DNA of 64,000 nucleotides from Yersinia entomophaga (GTDB lineage: Bacteria > Pseudomonadota > Gammaproteobacteria > Enterobacterales > Enterobacteriaceae). The notes beneath the pieces were generated by a model. It was not told where the DNA came from and searched no databases. It saw only the letters and a list, made by a program, of their open reading frames with translations. The stretch is taken from positions 296,410-360,409 of the forward strand of contig NZ_CP010029.1 in assembly GCF_001656035.1 (NCBI RefSeq). The letters run 5' to 3'. Position numbers and translations under genes: made by a program. The stretch's first letter is position 1. The number at the start of each line of letters is the position of its first letter. Below are positions 1-11,028 of this stretch, piece by piece.

Positions 1-1
1 A

Positions 2-2059
2 AACGGGACTCGCGAAGTCGTACTGGGGATGGCGCACCGTGGCCGCCTGAACGTCCTGATTAACGTGCTGGGTAAAAAACCGGAAGATTTGTTCGATGAA
101 TTTGCCGGTAAACATAAAGAACATCTGGGTACGGGTGACGTTAAATATCACCAGGGTTTCTCCTCCGATGTAGAAACTGAAGGCGGCCTGGTTCATCTGG
201 CGCTGGCCTTTAACCCGTCTCATTTGGAAATCGTTAGCCCGGTTGTCATCGGTTCCGTTCGCGCCCGCCGCGATCGTCTGGATAAAGCTCGCAGCAATAT
301 GGTTCTGCCAATCACCATTCATGGTGATGCGGCGATTACCGGTCAGGGCGTGGTTCAGGAAACTCTGAACATGTCGCAGGCTCGTGGTTATGAAGTTGGC
401 GGCACCGTTCGCATCGTCATCAACAACCAGATTGGTTTCACTACTTCCAATCCGCAAGATGCCCGTTCGACGCAGTACTGTACCGATATCGCGAAAATGG
501 TGCAGGCGCCGATTTTCCACGTCAATGCTGATGATCCGGAAGCCGTGGCGTTTGTAACCCGTCTGGCGTTGGATTTCCGTAACACCTTTAAACGTGACGT
601 GATGATCGATCTGGTCTGCTATCGCCGCCACGGCCATAACGAAGCCGATGAGCCAAGCGCAACTCAGCCAGTGATGTATCAGAAGATCAAAAAACACCCG
701 ACGCCGCGCAAAATCTATGCTGACAAGCTGACTGAGCAAAAAATTGCCAGCCTGGAAGATGCCACGGAAATGGTCAACCTGTATCGCGATGCGTTGGATC
801 ACGGAGATTGCGTGGTTGAAGAATGGCGTCCGATGAACCTGCAATCCTTCACTTGGTCACCGTATCTGAACCACGAGTGGGATGAAGAATATCCGAGCAA
901 AGTTGAGATGAAACGCCTGCAAGAGCTGGCGCGTCGTATCAGCCAGGCGCCGGACGCTATCGAAATGCAGTCTCGCGTAGCGAAAATCTACGGTGACCGC
1001 GCTGAAATGGCCGCAGGCAACAAACCGTTCGATTGGGGCGCTGCTGAAACTCTGGCCTACGCCACGCTGGTAGATGAAGGTATTCCGATTCGTCTTTCCG
1101 GTGAAGATGCGGGGCGCGGTACCTTCTTCCACCGTCACGCAGTGATTCATAACCAGAAAAACGGCTCGGTGTATGTGCCTTTGGCAAATATTCACAGCGG
1201 TCAGGGTGATTTCACCGTTTGGGATTCCGTTCTATCAGAAGAAGCGGTACTGGCCTTCGAATACGGTTACGCTACCGCAGAACCGCGTACCCTGACTATC
1301 TGGGAAGCGCAGTTCGGTGACTTTGCCAACGGTGCTCAGGTGGTTATCGATCAGTTCATCAGTTCCGGCGAGCAGAAATGGGGCCGTATGTGTGGTCTGG
1401 TTATGCTGTTGCCGCATGGTTACGAAGGTCAGGGTCCGGAGCACTCCTCCGCCCGTCTGGAACGCTATCTGCAACTGTGTGCCGAACAAAATATGCAGGT
1501 GTGCATTCCTTCTACGCCAGCTCAGGTTTACCACATGCTGCGCCGTCAGGCTCTGCGTGGGATGCGCCGTCCGCTGGTCGTCATGTCACCGAAATCCTTA
1601 CTGCGCCATCCGTTGGCTGTGTCTTCTCTGGATGAACTGGCTAACGGTACTTTCCTGCCGGCAATCGGTGAAATCGACGAATTGGATCCGAAAGCGGTGA
1701 AACGCGTAGTGATGTGCTCTGGCAAGGTCTACTACGATCTGCTGGAACAGCGTCGCAAGAACGATCAGAAAGATGTCGCTATTGTACGTATCGAGCAGCT
1801 TTATCCATTCCCGCATCAGGCAGTTCAAGCGGTTCTGGAACAGTATGCCCACGTTCATGACTTTGTCTGGTGTCAGGAAGAGCCTCTGAACCAGGGTGCC
1901 TGGTATTGCAGCCAACATAACTTCCGTGAAGTGATTCCTTTTGGTTCCTCTTTACGCTATGCCGGCCGTCCGGCCTCTGCCTCTCCGGCGGTAGGTTATA
2001 TGTCTGTACACCAGAAACAACAGCAAAGTTTGGTTAATGACGCGTTGAACGTCGAATAG
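2..2059 (+). CDS. sucA: 2-oxoglutarate dehydrogenase E1 component (5'-truncated)
   Basis: The thiamine-diphosphate E1 subunit decarboxylates 2-oxoglutarate and passes the succinyl group to the lipoyl arm of SucB in the TCA cycle. The reading frame is open from base 2, before the first in-window ATG at 29, and begins with residues of the conserved GTREVVLGMAHRGRLNVL segment, so the gene starts outside the window. About 685 C-terminal residues of a roughly 935-residue family protein are visible. They include the TPP/Mg-binding region (DPEAV, RRHGHNEADEP) and the C-terminal transketolase-like domain (QFGDFANGAQ, SSARLER, WCQEEPLNQGAW). sucB follows after 29 bases with an AAGGGATAG-type ribosome site, as in the standard suc operon. 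Confidence 0.98.
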   Translation, partial: NGTREVVLGMAHRGRLNVLINVLGKKPEDLFDEFAGKHKEHLGTGDVKYHQGFSSDVETEGGLVHLALAFNPSHLEIVSPVVIGSVRARRDRLDKARSNMVLPITIHGDAAITGQGVVQETLNMSQARGYEVGGTVRIVINNQIGFTTSNPQDARSTQYCTDIAKMVQAPIFHVNADDPEAVAFVTRLALDFRNTFKRDVMIDLVCYRRHGHNEADEPSATQPVMYQKIKKHPTPRKIYADKLTEQKIASLEDATEMVNLYRDALDHGDCVVEEWRPMNLQSFTWSPYLNHEWDEEYPSKVEMKRLQELARRISQAPDAIEMQSRVAKIYGDRAEMAAGNKPFDWGAAETLAYATLVDEGIPIRLSGEDAGRGTFFHRHAVIHNQKNGSVYVPLANIHSGQGDFTVWDSVLSEEAVLAFEYGYATAEPRTLTIWEAQFGDFANGAQVVIDQFISSGEQKWGRMCGLVMLLPHGYEGQGPEHSSARLERYLQLCAEQNMQVCIPSTPAQVYHMLRRQALRGMRRPLVVMSPKSLLRHPLAVSSLDELANGTFLPAIGEIDELDPKAVKRVVMCSGKVYYDLLEQRRKNDQKDVAIVRIEQLYPFPHQAVQAVLEQYAHVHDFVWCQEEPLNQGAWYCSQHNFREVIPFGSSLRYAGRPASASPAVGYMSVHQKQQQSLVNDALNVE

Positions 2060-2088
2060 CTAATTGTTTAAAACACAAGGGATAGATA

Positions 2089-3306
2089 ATGAGTAGCGTA
2101 GATATTCTGGTTCCTGACCTACCTGAATCCGTCGCGGATGCGACAGTGGCCACCTGGCATAAAAAACCGGGCGACAGCGTTCAACGTGACGAAGTCCTGG
2201 TAGAAATCGAAACTGACAAAGTTGTGCTTGAAGTTCCCGCCAGCGAAGCAGGGATTCTGGACTCTATTCTGGAAGACGAAGGCGCAACCGTGCTTTCTCG
2301 CCAGATTCTGGGTCGAATCCGTCCGGGCGATAGCTCAGGTAAACCGACAGAAGAGAAGATCCAGAGCAAAGAATCCACCCCTGCTCAACGTCAAACCGCC
2401 AGTTTGGAAGAAGAGAGCAATGACGCCCTCAGCCCGGCGATTCGCCGCCTGATTGCAGAACATTCTCTTGATGCCAGCGCTATTAAAGGCAGCGGTGTCG
2501 GTGGTCGTATTACCCGTGAAGACGTGGAACAACACCTGGCGAACAAACCGGCAGCGCCGAAAGCCGCCGAAGCCAAAGTGGAAGTTGCCGCACCTGCATT
2601 GGGCAGCCGCAGTGAAAAACGTGTACCAATGACCCGCTTGCGTAAACGCGTGGCCGAGCGTCTGCTGGAAGCGAAAAACAGCACTGCCATGTTGACGACT
2701 TTCAACGAAATCAACATGCAGCCGATCATGGATCTGCGCAAGCAGTACGGTGAGGCTTTCGAAAAACGTCACGGTGTACGTTTGGGCTTTATGTCCTTCT
2801 ACATCAAAGCGGTAGTTGAAGCCCTGAAACGTTATCCAGAAGTGAACGCTTCTATCGATGGCGAAGACGTGGTTTATCACAACTACTTCGACGTTAGCAT
2901 CGCTGTTTCTACTCCACGTGGCCTGGTTACACCGGTTCTGCGTGATGTAGACACACTGGGCATGGCTGATATCGAGAAGAAAATCAAAGAACTGGCTGTT
3001 AAAGGCCGCGATGGCAAACTGAAAGTGGAAGAACTGACCGGCGGTAACTTCACTATTACCAACGGCGGCGTGTTCGGCTCCTTGATGTCGACTCCGATCA
3101 TTAACCCACCACAAAGCGCGATCCTTGGTATGCATGCCATTAAAGATCGTCCAATGGCGGTAAATGGTCAGGTAGTGATCTTGCCAATGATGTACCTGGC
3201 GCTCTCTTACGATCACCGTTTGATCGATGGCCGTGAATCTGTCGGCTATTTGGTTACGGTGAAAGAGATGCTGGAAGACCCAGCACGCCTGTTGCTCGAC
3301 GTATAA
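2089..3306 (+). CDS. sucB: Dihydrolipoyllysine succinyltransferase, E2 of 2-oxoglutarate dehydrogenase
   Basis: This is the core E2 subunit that transfers succinyl from the lipoyl arm to CoA. At 405 aa it has the family length. The N-terminal lipoyl domain (about 1-78) carries the lipoyl lysine K44 in [10 protein letters not shown] charged, proline/alanine-rich linker follows, with the peripheral-subunit-binding domain around 110-150 ([20 protein letters not shown]). The C-terminal catalytic domain (about 175-405) ends with the active-site [11 protein letters not shown] block. It lies 29 bases after sucA and is almost certainly cotranscribed with it. A 195-base gap with a hairpin separates it from sucC. 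Confidence 0.98.
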   Translation: MSSVDILVPDLPESVADATVATWHKKPGDSVQRDEVLVEIETDKVVLEVPASEAGILDSILEDEGATVLSRQILGRIRPGDSSGKPTEEKIQSKESTPAQRQTASLEEESNDALSPAIRRLIAEHSLDASAIKGSGVGGRITREDVEQHLANKPAAPKAAEAKVEVAAPALGSRSEKRVPMTRLRKRVAERLLEAKNSTAMLTTFNEINMQPIMDLRKQYGEAFEKRHGVRLGFMSFYIKAVVEALKRYPEVNASIDGEDVVYHNYFDVSIAVSTPRGLVTPVLRDVDTLGMADIEKKIKELAVKGRDGKLKVEELTGGNFTITNGGVFGSLMSTPIINPPQSAILGMHAIKDRPMAVNGQVVILPMMYLALSYDHRLIDGRESVGYLVTVKEMLEDPARLLLDV

Positions 3307-3327
3307 AAAAGATAACGGTTAAAGGCT

Positions 3328-3362
3328 GCCTGACGGTTGGGGAATATCCCGATCTGTCAGGC
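3328..3362 (+). repeat. Stem-loop in the sucB-sucC gap
   Basis: GCCTGAC at 3328-3334 pairs with GTCAGGC at 3356-3362, and GGG/CCC inside the loop can extend the fold. No U-tract follows, so it is not a typical intrinsic terminator. A processing or mRNA-stability hairpin between the sucAB and sucCD segments fits the position. That role is inference. Confidence 0.5.
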
Positions 3363-3387
3363 TCCTGACGCCATAAATCTAGTGTTA

Positions 3388-3418
3388 AAAAACCTATGTG
3401 TTAACAAAAACCTATGTG
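3388..3418 (+). repeat. Short tandem direct repeat between sucB and sucC
   Basis: The 13-mer AAAAACCTATGTG occurs at 3388-3400 and again at 3406-3418, a period of 18 bases. It lies about 85 bases before the sucC start. No known protein site is recognised, and it may be a local slippage duplication. Confidence 0.6.
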
Positions 3419-3501
3419 CTAATTGCGGTCGATCCCAGGGTCGGCATTATCCAGACACTGCGGGGCTCGTCCCGTCTACAGACTTAAATGGATAGAACAT
3501 C

Positions 3502-4667
<1,166 letters not shown>

Positions 4668-4668
<1 letters not shown>

Positions 4669-5540
4669 TGTCTATTTTAATCAATAAAAACACCAAAGTT
4701 ATTTGCCAGGGTTTCACCGGCGGCCAAGGGACTTTCCACTCCGAACAGGCGATTGCTTACGGCACTAAAATGGTTGGTGGTGTAACGCCAGGCAAAGGCG
4801 GCACTCAGCATCTGGGTCTGCCGGTATTTAATACCGTGCGTGAAGCCGTGGAAGCAACCGGTGCGACCGCTTCGGTTATCTACGTGCCGGCTCCGTTCTG
4901 TAAAGATTCCATCCTGGAGGCGATTGACGCAGGCATTCAGCTGATTATCTGTATCACTGAAGGTATCCCGACGCTGGATATGCTGGTTATCAAAGTGAAA
5001 CTGGAAGAAAGCGGCGTGCGCATGATCGGTCCTAACTGTCCGGGTGTGATCACCCCGGGTGAATGTAAAATCGGCATCATGCCAGGCCATATTCATCTGC
5101 CAGGCAAAGTGGGCATCGTTTCTCGTTCGGGTACCCTGACTTATGAAGCGGTTAAGCAGACGACTGATATTGGCTTCGGTCAATCAAGCTGCGTCGGTAT
5201 TGGTGGCGATCCGATCCCAGGCTCTAACTTTATCGATATCCTGAAACTGTTCCAGGAAGATCCGCAAACCGAAGTGATTGTGATGATCGGTGAGATCGGC
5301 GGGACCGCGGAAGAAGAAGCCGCAGCCTACATCAAAGATCACGTCACCAAACCTGTTGTGGGTTATATCGCCGGTGTGACTGCGCCTAAAGGCAAACGTA
5401 TGGGCCATGCTGGCGCCATCATTGCCGGTGGTAAAGGTACGGCTGAAGACAAGTTTGCGGCTCTGGAAGCGGCAGGCGTGAAAACAGTTCGTAGCCTGGC
5501 CGATATCGGTGACGCGGTGAAAGAAGTTTTACCTCAGTAA
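4668..5540 (+). CDS. sucD: Succinyl-CoA synthetase alpha subunit
   Basis: This is the CoA-binding and phosphohistidine subunit of succinyl-CoA synthetase. At 290 aa it is full length. The N-terminal Rossmann domain has [11 protein letters not shown]. The swivelling phosphohistidine is H247, within [12 protein letters not shown] (His246 in E. coli numbering without Met). GPNCPGVI and SRSGTLTYE are family signatures. It is the last gene of the suc operon and is followed by an ERIC-like repeat and a strong intrinsic terminator. Confidence 0.98.
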
Positions 5541-5550
5541 GCTGACTTAA

Positions 5551-5660
5551 GTCATTCGAGCGGCGGCAAGAGGGTAGACAGGTGAACCCGATGAGTTTAG
5601 GCGACTAAGTGATTTGGGCGATCGGGTTAAGCCAACGCAGAGGCAGCTTGAGGCATACAG
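5551..5660. repeat. Degenerate ERIC-like (IRU) palindromic repeat
   Basis: The core GTGAACCCGATGAGTTTA, about ten bases later TAAGTGATTTGGGCGA, and a GCCAACGCAG...GCAGCTTGA flank follow the general ERIC layout (GTGAATCCC..GAGCTTA...TAAGTGA..GGGGTGA) as I remember it. The outer ends are imperfect inverted repeats. It lies entirely in the sucD 3' untranslated region, so it would be transcribed. The match is from memory of the consensus. Confidence 0.5.
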
Positions 5661-5702
5661 GTCTAGATATAGATAAAAATAACGATTAGCTCGACATATA
5701 TT

Positions 5703-5728
5703 GGCCACCTTCCGGTGGCCTTTTTTTT
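5703..5728 (+). terminator. Intrinsic terminator of the suc operon
   Basis: GGCCACC at 5703-5709 and GGTGGCC at 5714-5720 form a perfect stem with a TTCC loop, followed directly by eight Ts. It lies about 165 bases after the sucD stop, leaving a long 3' untranslated region that could host a Hfq-type 3' sRNA. Confidence 0.93.
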
Positions 5729-5791
5729 ATAAAGAAACCGCGTGAACCTTCCGATATCGCAGAATTCCCCTCCGTTAGAGAGGGGAGGGCA

Positions 5792-7693
5792 TCAGAAATT
5801 ATTCAGGGCGGTAATCAGTATCATATCCGTTTGTGCCTGCTGCTTAGCTTGCTCGCTTTTAGCGTTGCCAAGCTGCTGCTGAAGTGACGCCAGCGCTGCG
5901 TTATAGCTGGCTTTATCGCTAAACAGCTTATCCTTAACGTTAATCGATGCGATATTGGTAAAACGTCCGTCTTCGGTGGTAGGAACCGCTATTTTCCCTT
6001 CATTGATTAGCTTTTTCACCACTTCTCGCTGCGGTTCATAACCTTCCAATCCAACCAGCTTCCAACGTTGCTCGGTTTTTCCTTGGTATTGACCGTGTTT
6101 GACCTCGGTTAGATAACGGATGGTCAGATTACGAATGGTGCCGTCCTCTTCGCCATATTCTGCCTTAGTATCGGAAAGTACCGGGAACTGCTGACCCGCC
6201 AGTACACCACCTTTCTGAGTCAAATGTCCCATTCGATAGCTGTTCATTCCTAAGCGAATTGGCGTGCTATCGGTAACGGCTTCGCCATGGTTAAAACGTA
6301 AATTGGTGATACGTGAACCCGCAGGTTGGCGTAGGTCGATGGTGTAGGTGACGCCATCAAAGAAATCATTGGTGGAATATTTAGACGCGCGACGTTGCGG
6401 ATTAAAACTGTAGGTGACATCGCCCGGTTTAACCTGATTGAAATAATCGGCTGACCACTCCATATATTTTTTCAGTTCTTTACCCGTAAGCTGATAAACC
6501 GTTATTTCCCCGCCGGCGTATTGATAGTTAAAAGCAATATCTTTAGCTTTTATCTCACCTAAATCTAATTTAGCTCGGTCATTATCGATCTGTAAGGCAA
6601 TAACTTGCGCTTTAGGCGCATAGTGGCGTGCGGCTTCCTGGAACAGAGCACTGATACCGGTATCCTGAATATGTACTTGCGGAATGCCTTTTATCTCATC
6701 TTTAGGCACTAAGTCTACTCCGCTTAGGGTCGCAATAACCCGATTTGCATTGGCGCGCAAAATACTGTGATAAGGCTGATAAATAGCTTCAAGTTCTTTA
6801 TCAGAATGAATTCCTTTGATGGGGTAGGTATAACTGTCTTTATTGATTAAATGATATTTTCCATCCCGCTGTTCAAATTGCAAATCGATACGGGAAAGGG
6901 CGCGGCCATATTTATCCGGTTCAGTAATAATAACGCCGTTCACTACGGCCTTATCAATTTTGACGTGCATATGGCCCGCGACTATGGCCGCTAGCTCCGG
7001 GTTGGCTTTGGCAATGTCCCCCACGCCAGTACCGGGACGCTGGTTCTCGTTATCAATCCCCATATGGGCAACCAGCACGATAGCGTCGACCTGCGGCTGA
7101 ATTTGTTGAATCACCTTCTTAACTTCTTGCACAGGATCGGTAAAATTCAGCCCCTTGATACGATCGGTACCTTGGGCAAATTCCGCTGTCATTGGCGTAT
7201 CCATACCGATGATGCCGATTTTGACGCCCTGGCGTTCGATAATCTTATAAGAGGGCAGGTAAGGCTTGCCGCTGTCCCAGAAGATATTCCCCGCCAGAGC
7301 GGTACCTTTAAACTGGTTTAAAGAGGTGGATAGAACCTTCAGACCGAAATCGAATTCGTGATTACCTAGCACCCAAGCATCGTAATTCAGGGCGTTGAAA
7401 CCGAGCATCATCGGGCTGACGGCCTCGTTTTTAAAGGTTTCCACGAAGTTGCCCTGAATGGTATCACCGGCGTCAACCAAAATGATATTGGGCTGTTCGG
7501 CGCGGATTTTTTTCACCTGCGTGGCGATTTGGCTCAGGCTGCCGGCCAGATTTTCACTGTCGCTGGCATAGTCCCAGGGAACGAAGGTGCCGTGCAGATC
7601 GGAGGTACCTAAAATCGTCAGGTTGACAGTTTCAGCGGCGAAGGAGGAAGAGGTGCTGATACAAAGTAAGGAGGCGAGCGCTATTTTTTTCAT
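5792..7693 (-). CDS. Periplasmic bifunctional metallophosphatase / 5'-nucleotidase family protein
   Basis: This is a calcineurin-like metallophosphoesterase of the UshA/CpdB/YfkN superfamily, 633 aa, probably hydrolysing periplasmic nucleotides. A signal peptide (MKKIALASLLCISTSSSFA, cleavage near residue 20) exports it. The dinuclear metal site is complete: D32 and H34 in SDLHG, D77 in DAGDTIQGN, N111-H112 in GNHEFDFG, H210 in VAHMG, H241/H243 in AGHMHV. The C-terminal half is the 5'-nucleotidase substrate domain with YAGGEITVYQLTGKELKKYMEW. Substrate cannot be fixed from sequence: UshA-like, CpdB-like and other branches share these motifs. It stands alone, convergent with the suc operon and divergent from cydA, in the place of mngRAB in E. 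coli. Confidence 0.88.
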   Translation of the reverse strand: MKKIALASLLCISTSSSFAAETVNLTILGTSDLHGTFVPWDYASDSENLAGSLSQIATQVKKIRAEQPNIILVDAGDTIQGNFVETFKNEAVSPMMLGFNALNYDAWVLGNHEFDFGLKVLSTSLNQFKGTALAGNIFWDSGKPYLPSYKIIERQGVKIGIIGMDTPMTAEFAQGTDRIKGLNFTDPVQEVKKVIQQIQPQVDAIVLVAHMGIDNENQRPGTGVGDIAKANPELAAIVAGHMHVKIDKAVVNGVIITEPDKYGRALSRIDLQFEQRDGKYHLINKDSYTYPIKGIHSDKELEAIYQPYHSILRANANRVIATLSGVDLVPKDEIKGIPQVHIQDTGISALFQEAARHYAPKAQVIALQIDNDRAKLDLGEIKAKDIAFNYQYAGGEITVYQLTGKELKKYMEWSADYFNQVKPGDVTYSFNPQRRASKYSTNDFFDGVTYTIDLRQPAGSRITNLRFNHGEAVTDSTPIRLGMNSYRMGHLTQKGGVLAGQQFPVLSDTKAEYGEEDGTIRNLTIRYLTEVKHGQYQGKTEQRWKLVGLEGYEPQREVVKKLINEGKIAVPTTEDGRFTNIASINVKDKLFSDKASYNAALASLQQQLGNAKSEQAKQQAQTDMILITALNNF

Positions 7694-7977
7694 TTTAATC
7701 TTCTTGAAGGGGCCAATGTTTCATCATGTAACCGAATTTTATGATGCAACAAAATAGCAACACAAGCGAACGCTTCCCCAAGAATCGATTAATATATTCA
7801 TATAAATTGTTAAGTTGTGATTCAACTCACCATGAAGATTATAAATTAAAAAAGTTAATCTTGATCGCGGAAAAATGAAAAAATAAATCATTACTTAAAC
7901 CATTAAATCACATTTATTTAACACTGGAGGTTTATATAAAAATATTTGAACGATTAATTAACACCTCCAGAAGAAAA

Positions 7978-7991
7978 TTGTTCTAAATCAA
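7978..7991 (+). promoter_or_regulatory. FNR-like box 1 upstream of cydA
   Basis: TTGTTCTAAATCAA matches the FNR consensus TTGAT-N4-ATCAA with one mismatch. It lies in the 600-base, AT-rich gap 7694-8293 between the divergent metallophosphatase and cydA genes. A second box lies 51 bases downstream (centre to centre). In E. coli, FNR represses cydA from two sites about 52 bases apart, near -53 and +1, so the arrangement is conserved. Confidence 0.75.
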
Positions 7992-8028
7992 GTTTTCAAT
8001 ATGGCAATAATGTTCATATGAGCTTAAA

Positions 8029-8042
8029 TTGTTCTGGATCAA
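8029..8042 (+). promoter_or_regulatory. FNR-like box 2 upstream of cydA
   Basis: TTGTTCTGGATCAA has the same half-sites as the upstream box. By analogy with E. coli it would overlap the main cyd start point, leaving a leader of about 250 bases. Base runs just upstream of cydA (AGCGGAGGTCGCG, GGAGCAAGGAGTCAAG) look like the leader I recall from E. coli. ArcA sites are likely in the same gap but the motif is too loose to place. Confidence 0.72.
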
Positions 8043-8293
8043 TTTGTCCTGCTATCGATAATTAGTTGGTTTGTTGACCTGTATCCAGAACTCAAAGCCA
8101 GGTCACGTAAAATCCTATTTATTGTATGGGATTAGAAGCGTACTATTATCGCGGTGTAATACTGGGTAGTTGATATTGTTATTTTTGTTGTGTTTTTTTG
8201 GGCATTCACTGCTGGTAGTTATGAGACTTCCAATTATAGCGGAGGTCGCGTTGCCGCAAGTCGGAGTCTTCCTGCGAGGAGCAAGGAGTCAAG

Positions 8294-9862
8294 ATGTTTG
8301 ATATTGTCGAACTGTCACGGTTACAGTTTGCCTTAACGGCTATGTACCATTTCCTATTTGTCCCGCTAACGCTGGGTATGGCGTTTATGCTGGCAATTAT
8401 GGAAACGGTTTACGTACTGTCTGGCAAACAAATCTATAAAGATATGACCAAATTCTGGGGCAAGTTATTTGCTATTAACTTTGCTCTGGGGGTCGCTACG
8501 GGTCTGACTATGGAGTTCCAGTTCGGGACTAACTGGTCATATTTCTCTCATTACGTCGGTGATATCTTCGGTGCCCCTCTGGCAATCGAAGGTCTGATGG
8601 CGTTCTTCCTGGAATCTACTTTTGTTGGTCTCTTCTTCTTCGGTTGGGATCGGTTAAGTAAACATCAGCATCTGGCCGTTACTTGGCTGGTTGCATTGGG
8701 GTCTAACTTCTCTGCCCTGTGGATTCTGGTTGCCAACGGTTGGATGCAAAACCCAATTGCGGCGGATTTCAACTTCGAAACCATGCGTATGGAAATGCTA
8801 AGTTTCTCTGAGCTGGTTCTGAACCCGGTTGCTCAGGTTAAATTCGTGCATACCGTTGCTGCTGGTTATGTTACCGGTGCGATGTTTGTTCTGGGTATCA
8901 GCTCGTACTATCTGTTGAAAGGCCGTGATATTCCGTTTGCCAAACGTTCCTTTGCTATCGCTGCCAGCTTTGGTTTAGCCGCGACGCTGTCCGTTATTGT
9001 TCTGGGTGATGAATCCGGTTACGAAATGGGTGACGTACAAAAAACCAAACTTGCTGCAATTGAAGCCGAATGGGAAACCCAGCCGCCTCCGGCAGCCTTT
9101 ACGCTGTTTGCTATTCCTAATCAGGAAAAAATGGAGAACTCGTTCGCCATTCAAATTCCTTATGCATTAGGCTTGATTGCCACTCGTTCATTGGATACTC
9201 CGGTGACCGGCCTGCGCGATCTGATGTCACAGCACGAAGTCCGTATCCGTAATGGTATTCAGGCTTATCGTTTGCTGGAAGAACTGCGTGCGGGTAACAC
9301 CGATCCGGCTGTTCGTGCCGAGTTCAACAAAACCAAGCAAGATCTGGGTTATGGCCTGTTGCTGAAGCGTTACACGCCGAACGTAACTGACGCTACCGAA
9401 GCGCAGATTCAACTGGCAGCAAAAGACTCTATTCCTAAAGTTCTGCCGCTGTACTTCGCGTTCCGCATCATGGTGGTCTGTGGCTTCCTGCTGTTGCTGA
9501 TTATCGGTCTCTCGTTCTACAACGTATGCCGTGGTCGTATCGGTGAGAAAAAATGGCTGCACCGTCTGGCGCTGTGGGGTATTCCATTACCTTGGATCGC
9601 GATCGAGTCTGGCTGGTTTGTGGCTGAGTATGGCCGTCAACCTTGGGCAATCGGTGAGGTTCTGCCCACTGCCATTGCCAACTCTTCGGTGACAGCAGGG
9701 GATATTCTGTTCTCCATGGCGCTGATTTGCGGTCTGTATACGCTGTTCCTGGTCGCAGAAATGTACCTGATGTTCAAATTTGCGCGCCTTGGGCCTAGTA
9801 GCCTGAAAACTGGCCGCTATCACTTTGAACAGCCGACTGCGCCTGCGCAAGAAGCACGGTAA
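8294..9862 (+). CDS. cydA: Cytochrome bd-I ubiquinol oxidase subunit I
   Basis: This inner-membrane subunit binds quinol and all three hemes of the high-affinity oxidase used at low oxygen. At 522 aa it is family length. The heme ligands are in place: H19 (YHF), H186 in [13 protein letters not shown] and M393 in FRIMVV, with E99 in the proton path. The Q-loop region follows residue 245 ([21 protein letters not shown]). The start at 8294 has a strong AAGGAG ribosome site at 8283-8288. cydB follows after 14 bases. Confidence 0.98.
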   Translation: MFDIVELSRLQFALTAMYHFLFVPLTLGMAFMLAIMETVYVLSGKQIYKDMTKFWGKLFAINFALGVATGLTMEFQFGTNWSYFSHYVGDIFGAPLAIEGLMAFFLESTFVGLFFFGWDRLSKHQHLAVTWLVALGSNFSALWILVANGWMQNPIAADFNFETMRMEMLSFSELVLNPVAQVKFVHTVAAGYVTGAMFVLGISSYYLLKGRDIPFAKRSFAIAASFGLAATLSVIVLGDESGYEMGDVQKTKLAAIEAEWETQPPPAAFTLFAIPNQEKMENSFAIQIPYALGLIATRSLDTPVTGLRDLMSQHEVRIRNGIQAYRLLEELRAGNTDPAVRAEFNKTKQDLGYGLLLKRYTPNVTDATEAQIQLAAKDSIPKVLPLYFAFRIMVVCGFLLLLIIGLSFYNVCRGRIGEKKWLHRLALWGIPLPWIAIESGWFVAEYGRQPWAIGEVLPTAIANSSVTAGDILFSMALICGLYTLFLVAEMYLMFKFARLGPSSLKTGRYHFEQPTAPAQEAR

Positions 9863-9876
9863 ACGGGAGTCCACTT

Positions 9877-11016
9877 ATGTTTGATTATGAAGTATTACGA
9901 TTTATCTGGTGGCTACTGATTGGTGTGCTACTGATAGGTTTCGCCGTCACCGATGGTTTTGATATGGGCGTAGGTATCCTGCTACGCATTATCGGTAAAA
10001 CCGATACTGAACGCCGTGTCATGATTAACTCGATTGCTCCCCATTGGGATGGCAACCAGGTTTGGTTGATTACCGCCGGTGGTGCGCTGTTTGCCGCGTG
10101 GCCAATGGTGTACGCCGCTGCCTTCTCCGGTTTCTATATTGCGATGATTCTGGTGTTGGCTGCGTTGTTCTTCCGTCCGGTCGGTTTTGACTACCGCTCG
10201 AAGTTGGAAAGCAGCCGCTGGCGCAATATGTGGGACTGGGGCATCTTCATCGGTAGCTTCGTTCCTGCTGTAGTGTTCGGCGTCGCCTTTGGTAACCTGC
10301 TGCAAGGTGTTCCATTCCATATGGATACCTACATGCGCTTGTTCTACACCGGCAACTTCTTCCAACTGCTGAACCCGTTCGGCCTGTTGGCGGGCGTAGT
10401 CAGTCTGGCCATGTTGGTGACTCAGGGTGCTACCTACCTGCAAATGCGTACCCGCGGTGAAATTCATCTACGTTCCCGCGCTGCCGCACAGATTTGTGCG
10501 TTAGTGATGGGCGTAGCCTTCCTGCTGGCGGGTATCTGGGTAGTGAAAGGTATCGACGGTTTTGTGATTACTTCAGCGCTGAACACCGCTGCGGAATCCA
10601 ACCCGATGCGTAAAGAAGTGGCACATCAGGCGGGCGCCTGGTTGATTAACTTCAACAAGTACCCAAGCCTGTGGGCGCTGCCAGCGTTAGGGGTAATCCT
10701 GCCGTTGTTCACCATCCTGTTCTCGCGTATGGAAAAATGCGCGTTGGCGTTTATCTCCTCGTCACTGACGATTGCCTGTGTGATTTTGACTGCCGGGGTT
10801 ACCATGTTCCCGTTCGTTATGCCGTCAAGTACCATGCCGAACGTTAGCCTGACAATGTGGGATGCGACATCAAGCCTGCTGACGCTGAAAGTGATGACCA
10901 TTGTTGCGATTATCTTTGTGCCGCTCATCCTGCTCTACACCAGCTGGTGTTACTACAAGATGTTCGGTCGTATCGATAAAGAATATATCGAAAACAACAA
11001 GCACTCACTTTACTAA
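9877..11016 (+). CDS. cydB: Cytochrome bd-I ubiquinol oxidase subunit II
   Basis: This is the second large membrane subunit of the bd oxidase. At 379 aa it is full length with about nine membrane helices. The N-terminus MFDYEVLRFIWWLLIGVLL and the AVTDGFDMGVG segment are typical, and D29 and D58-type acidic residues line the proposed proton channel. A GGGAG ribosome site precedes the ATG. cydX begins 12 bases after its stop, so cydA-cydB-cydX-ybgE read as one transcript. Confidence 0.98.
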   Translation: MFDYEVLRFIWWLLIGVLLIGFAVTDGFDMGVGILLRIIGKTDTERRVMINSIAPHWDGNQVWLITAGGALFAAWPMVYAAAFSGFYIAMILVLAALFFRPVGFDYRSKLESSRWRNMWDWGIFIGSFVPAVVFGVAFGNLLQGVPFHMDTYMRLFYTGNFFQLLNPFGLLAGVVSLAMLVTQGATYLQMRTRGEIHLRSRAAAQICALVMGVAFLLAGIWVVKGIDGFVITSALNTAAESNPMRKEVAHQAGAWLINFNKYPSLWALPALGVILPLFTILFSRMEKCALAFISSSLTIACVILTAGVTMFPFVMPSSTMPNVSLTMWDATSSLLTLKVMTIVAIIFVPLILLYTSWCYYKMFGRIDKEYIENNKHSLY

Positions 11017-11028
11017 GGAGCATAAAGC

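Noticed and set aside
2335..3216. 293-codon minus-strand frame across sucB
   Set aside because: Codon-bias shadow of sucB, with no ribosome site or known domain.
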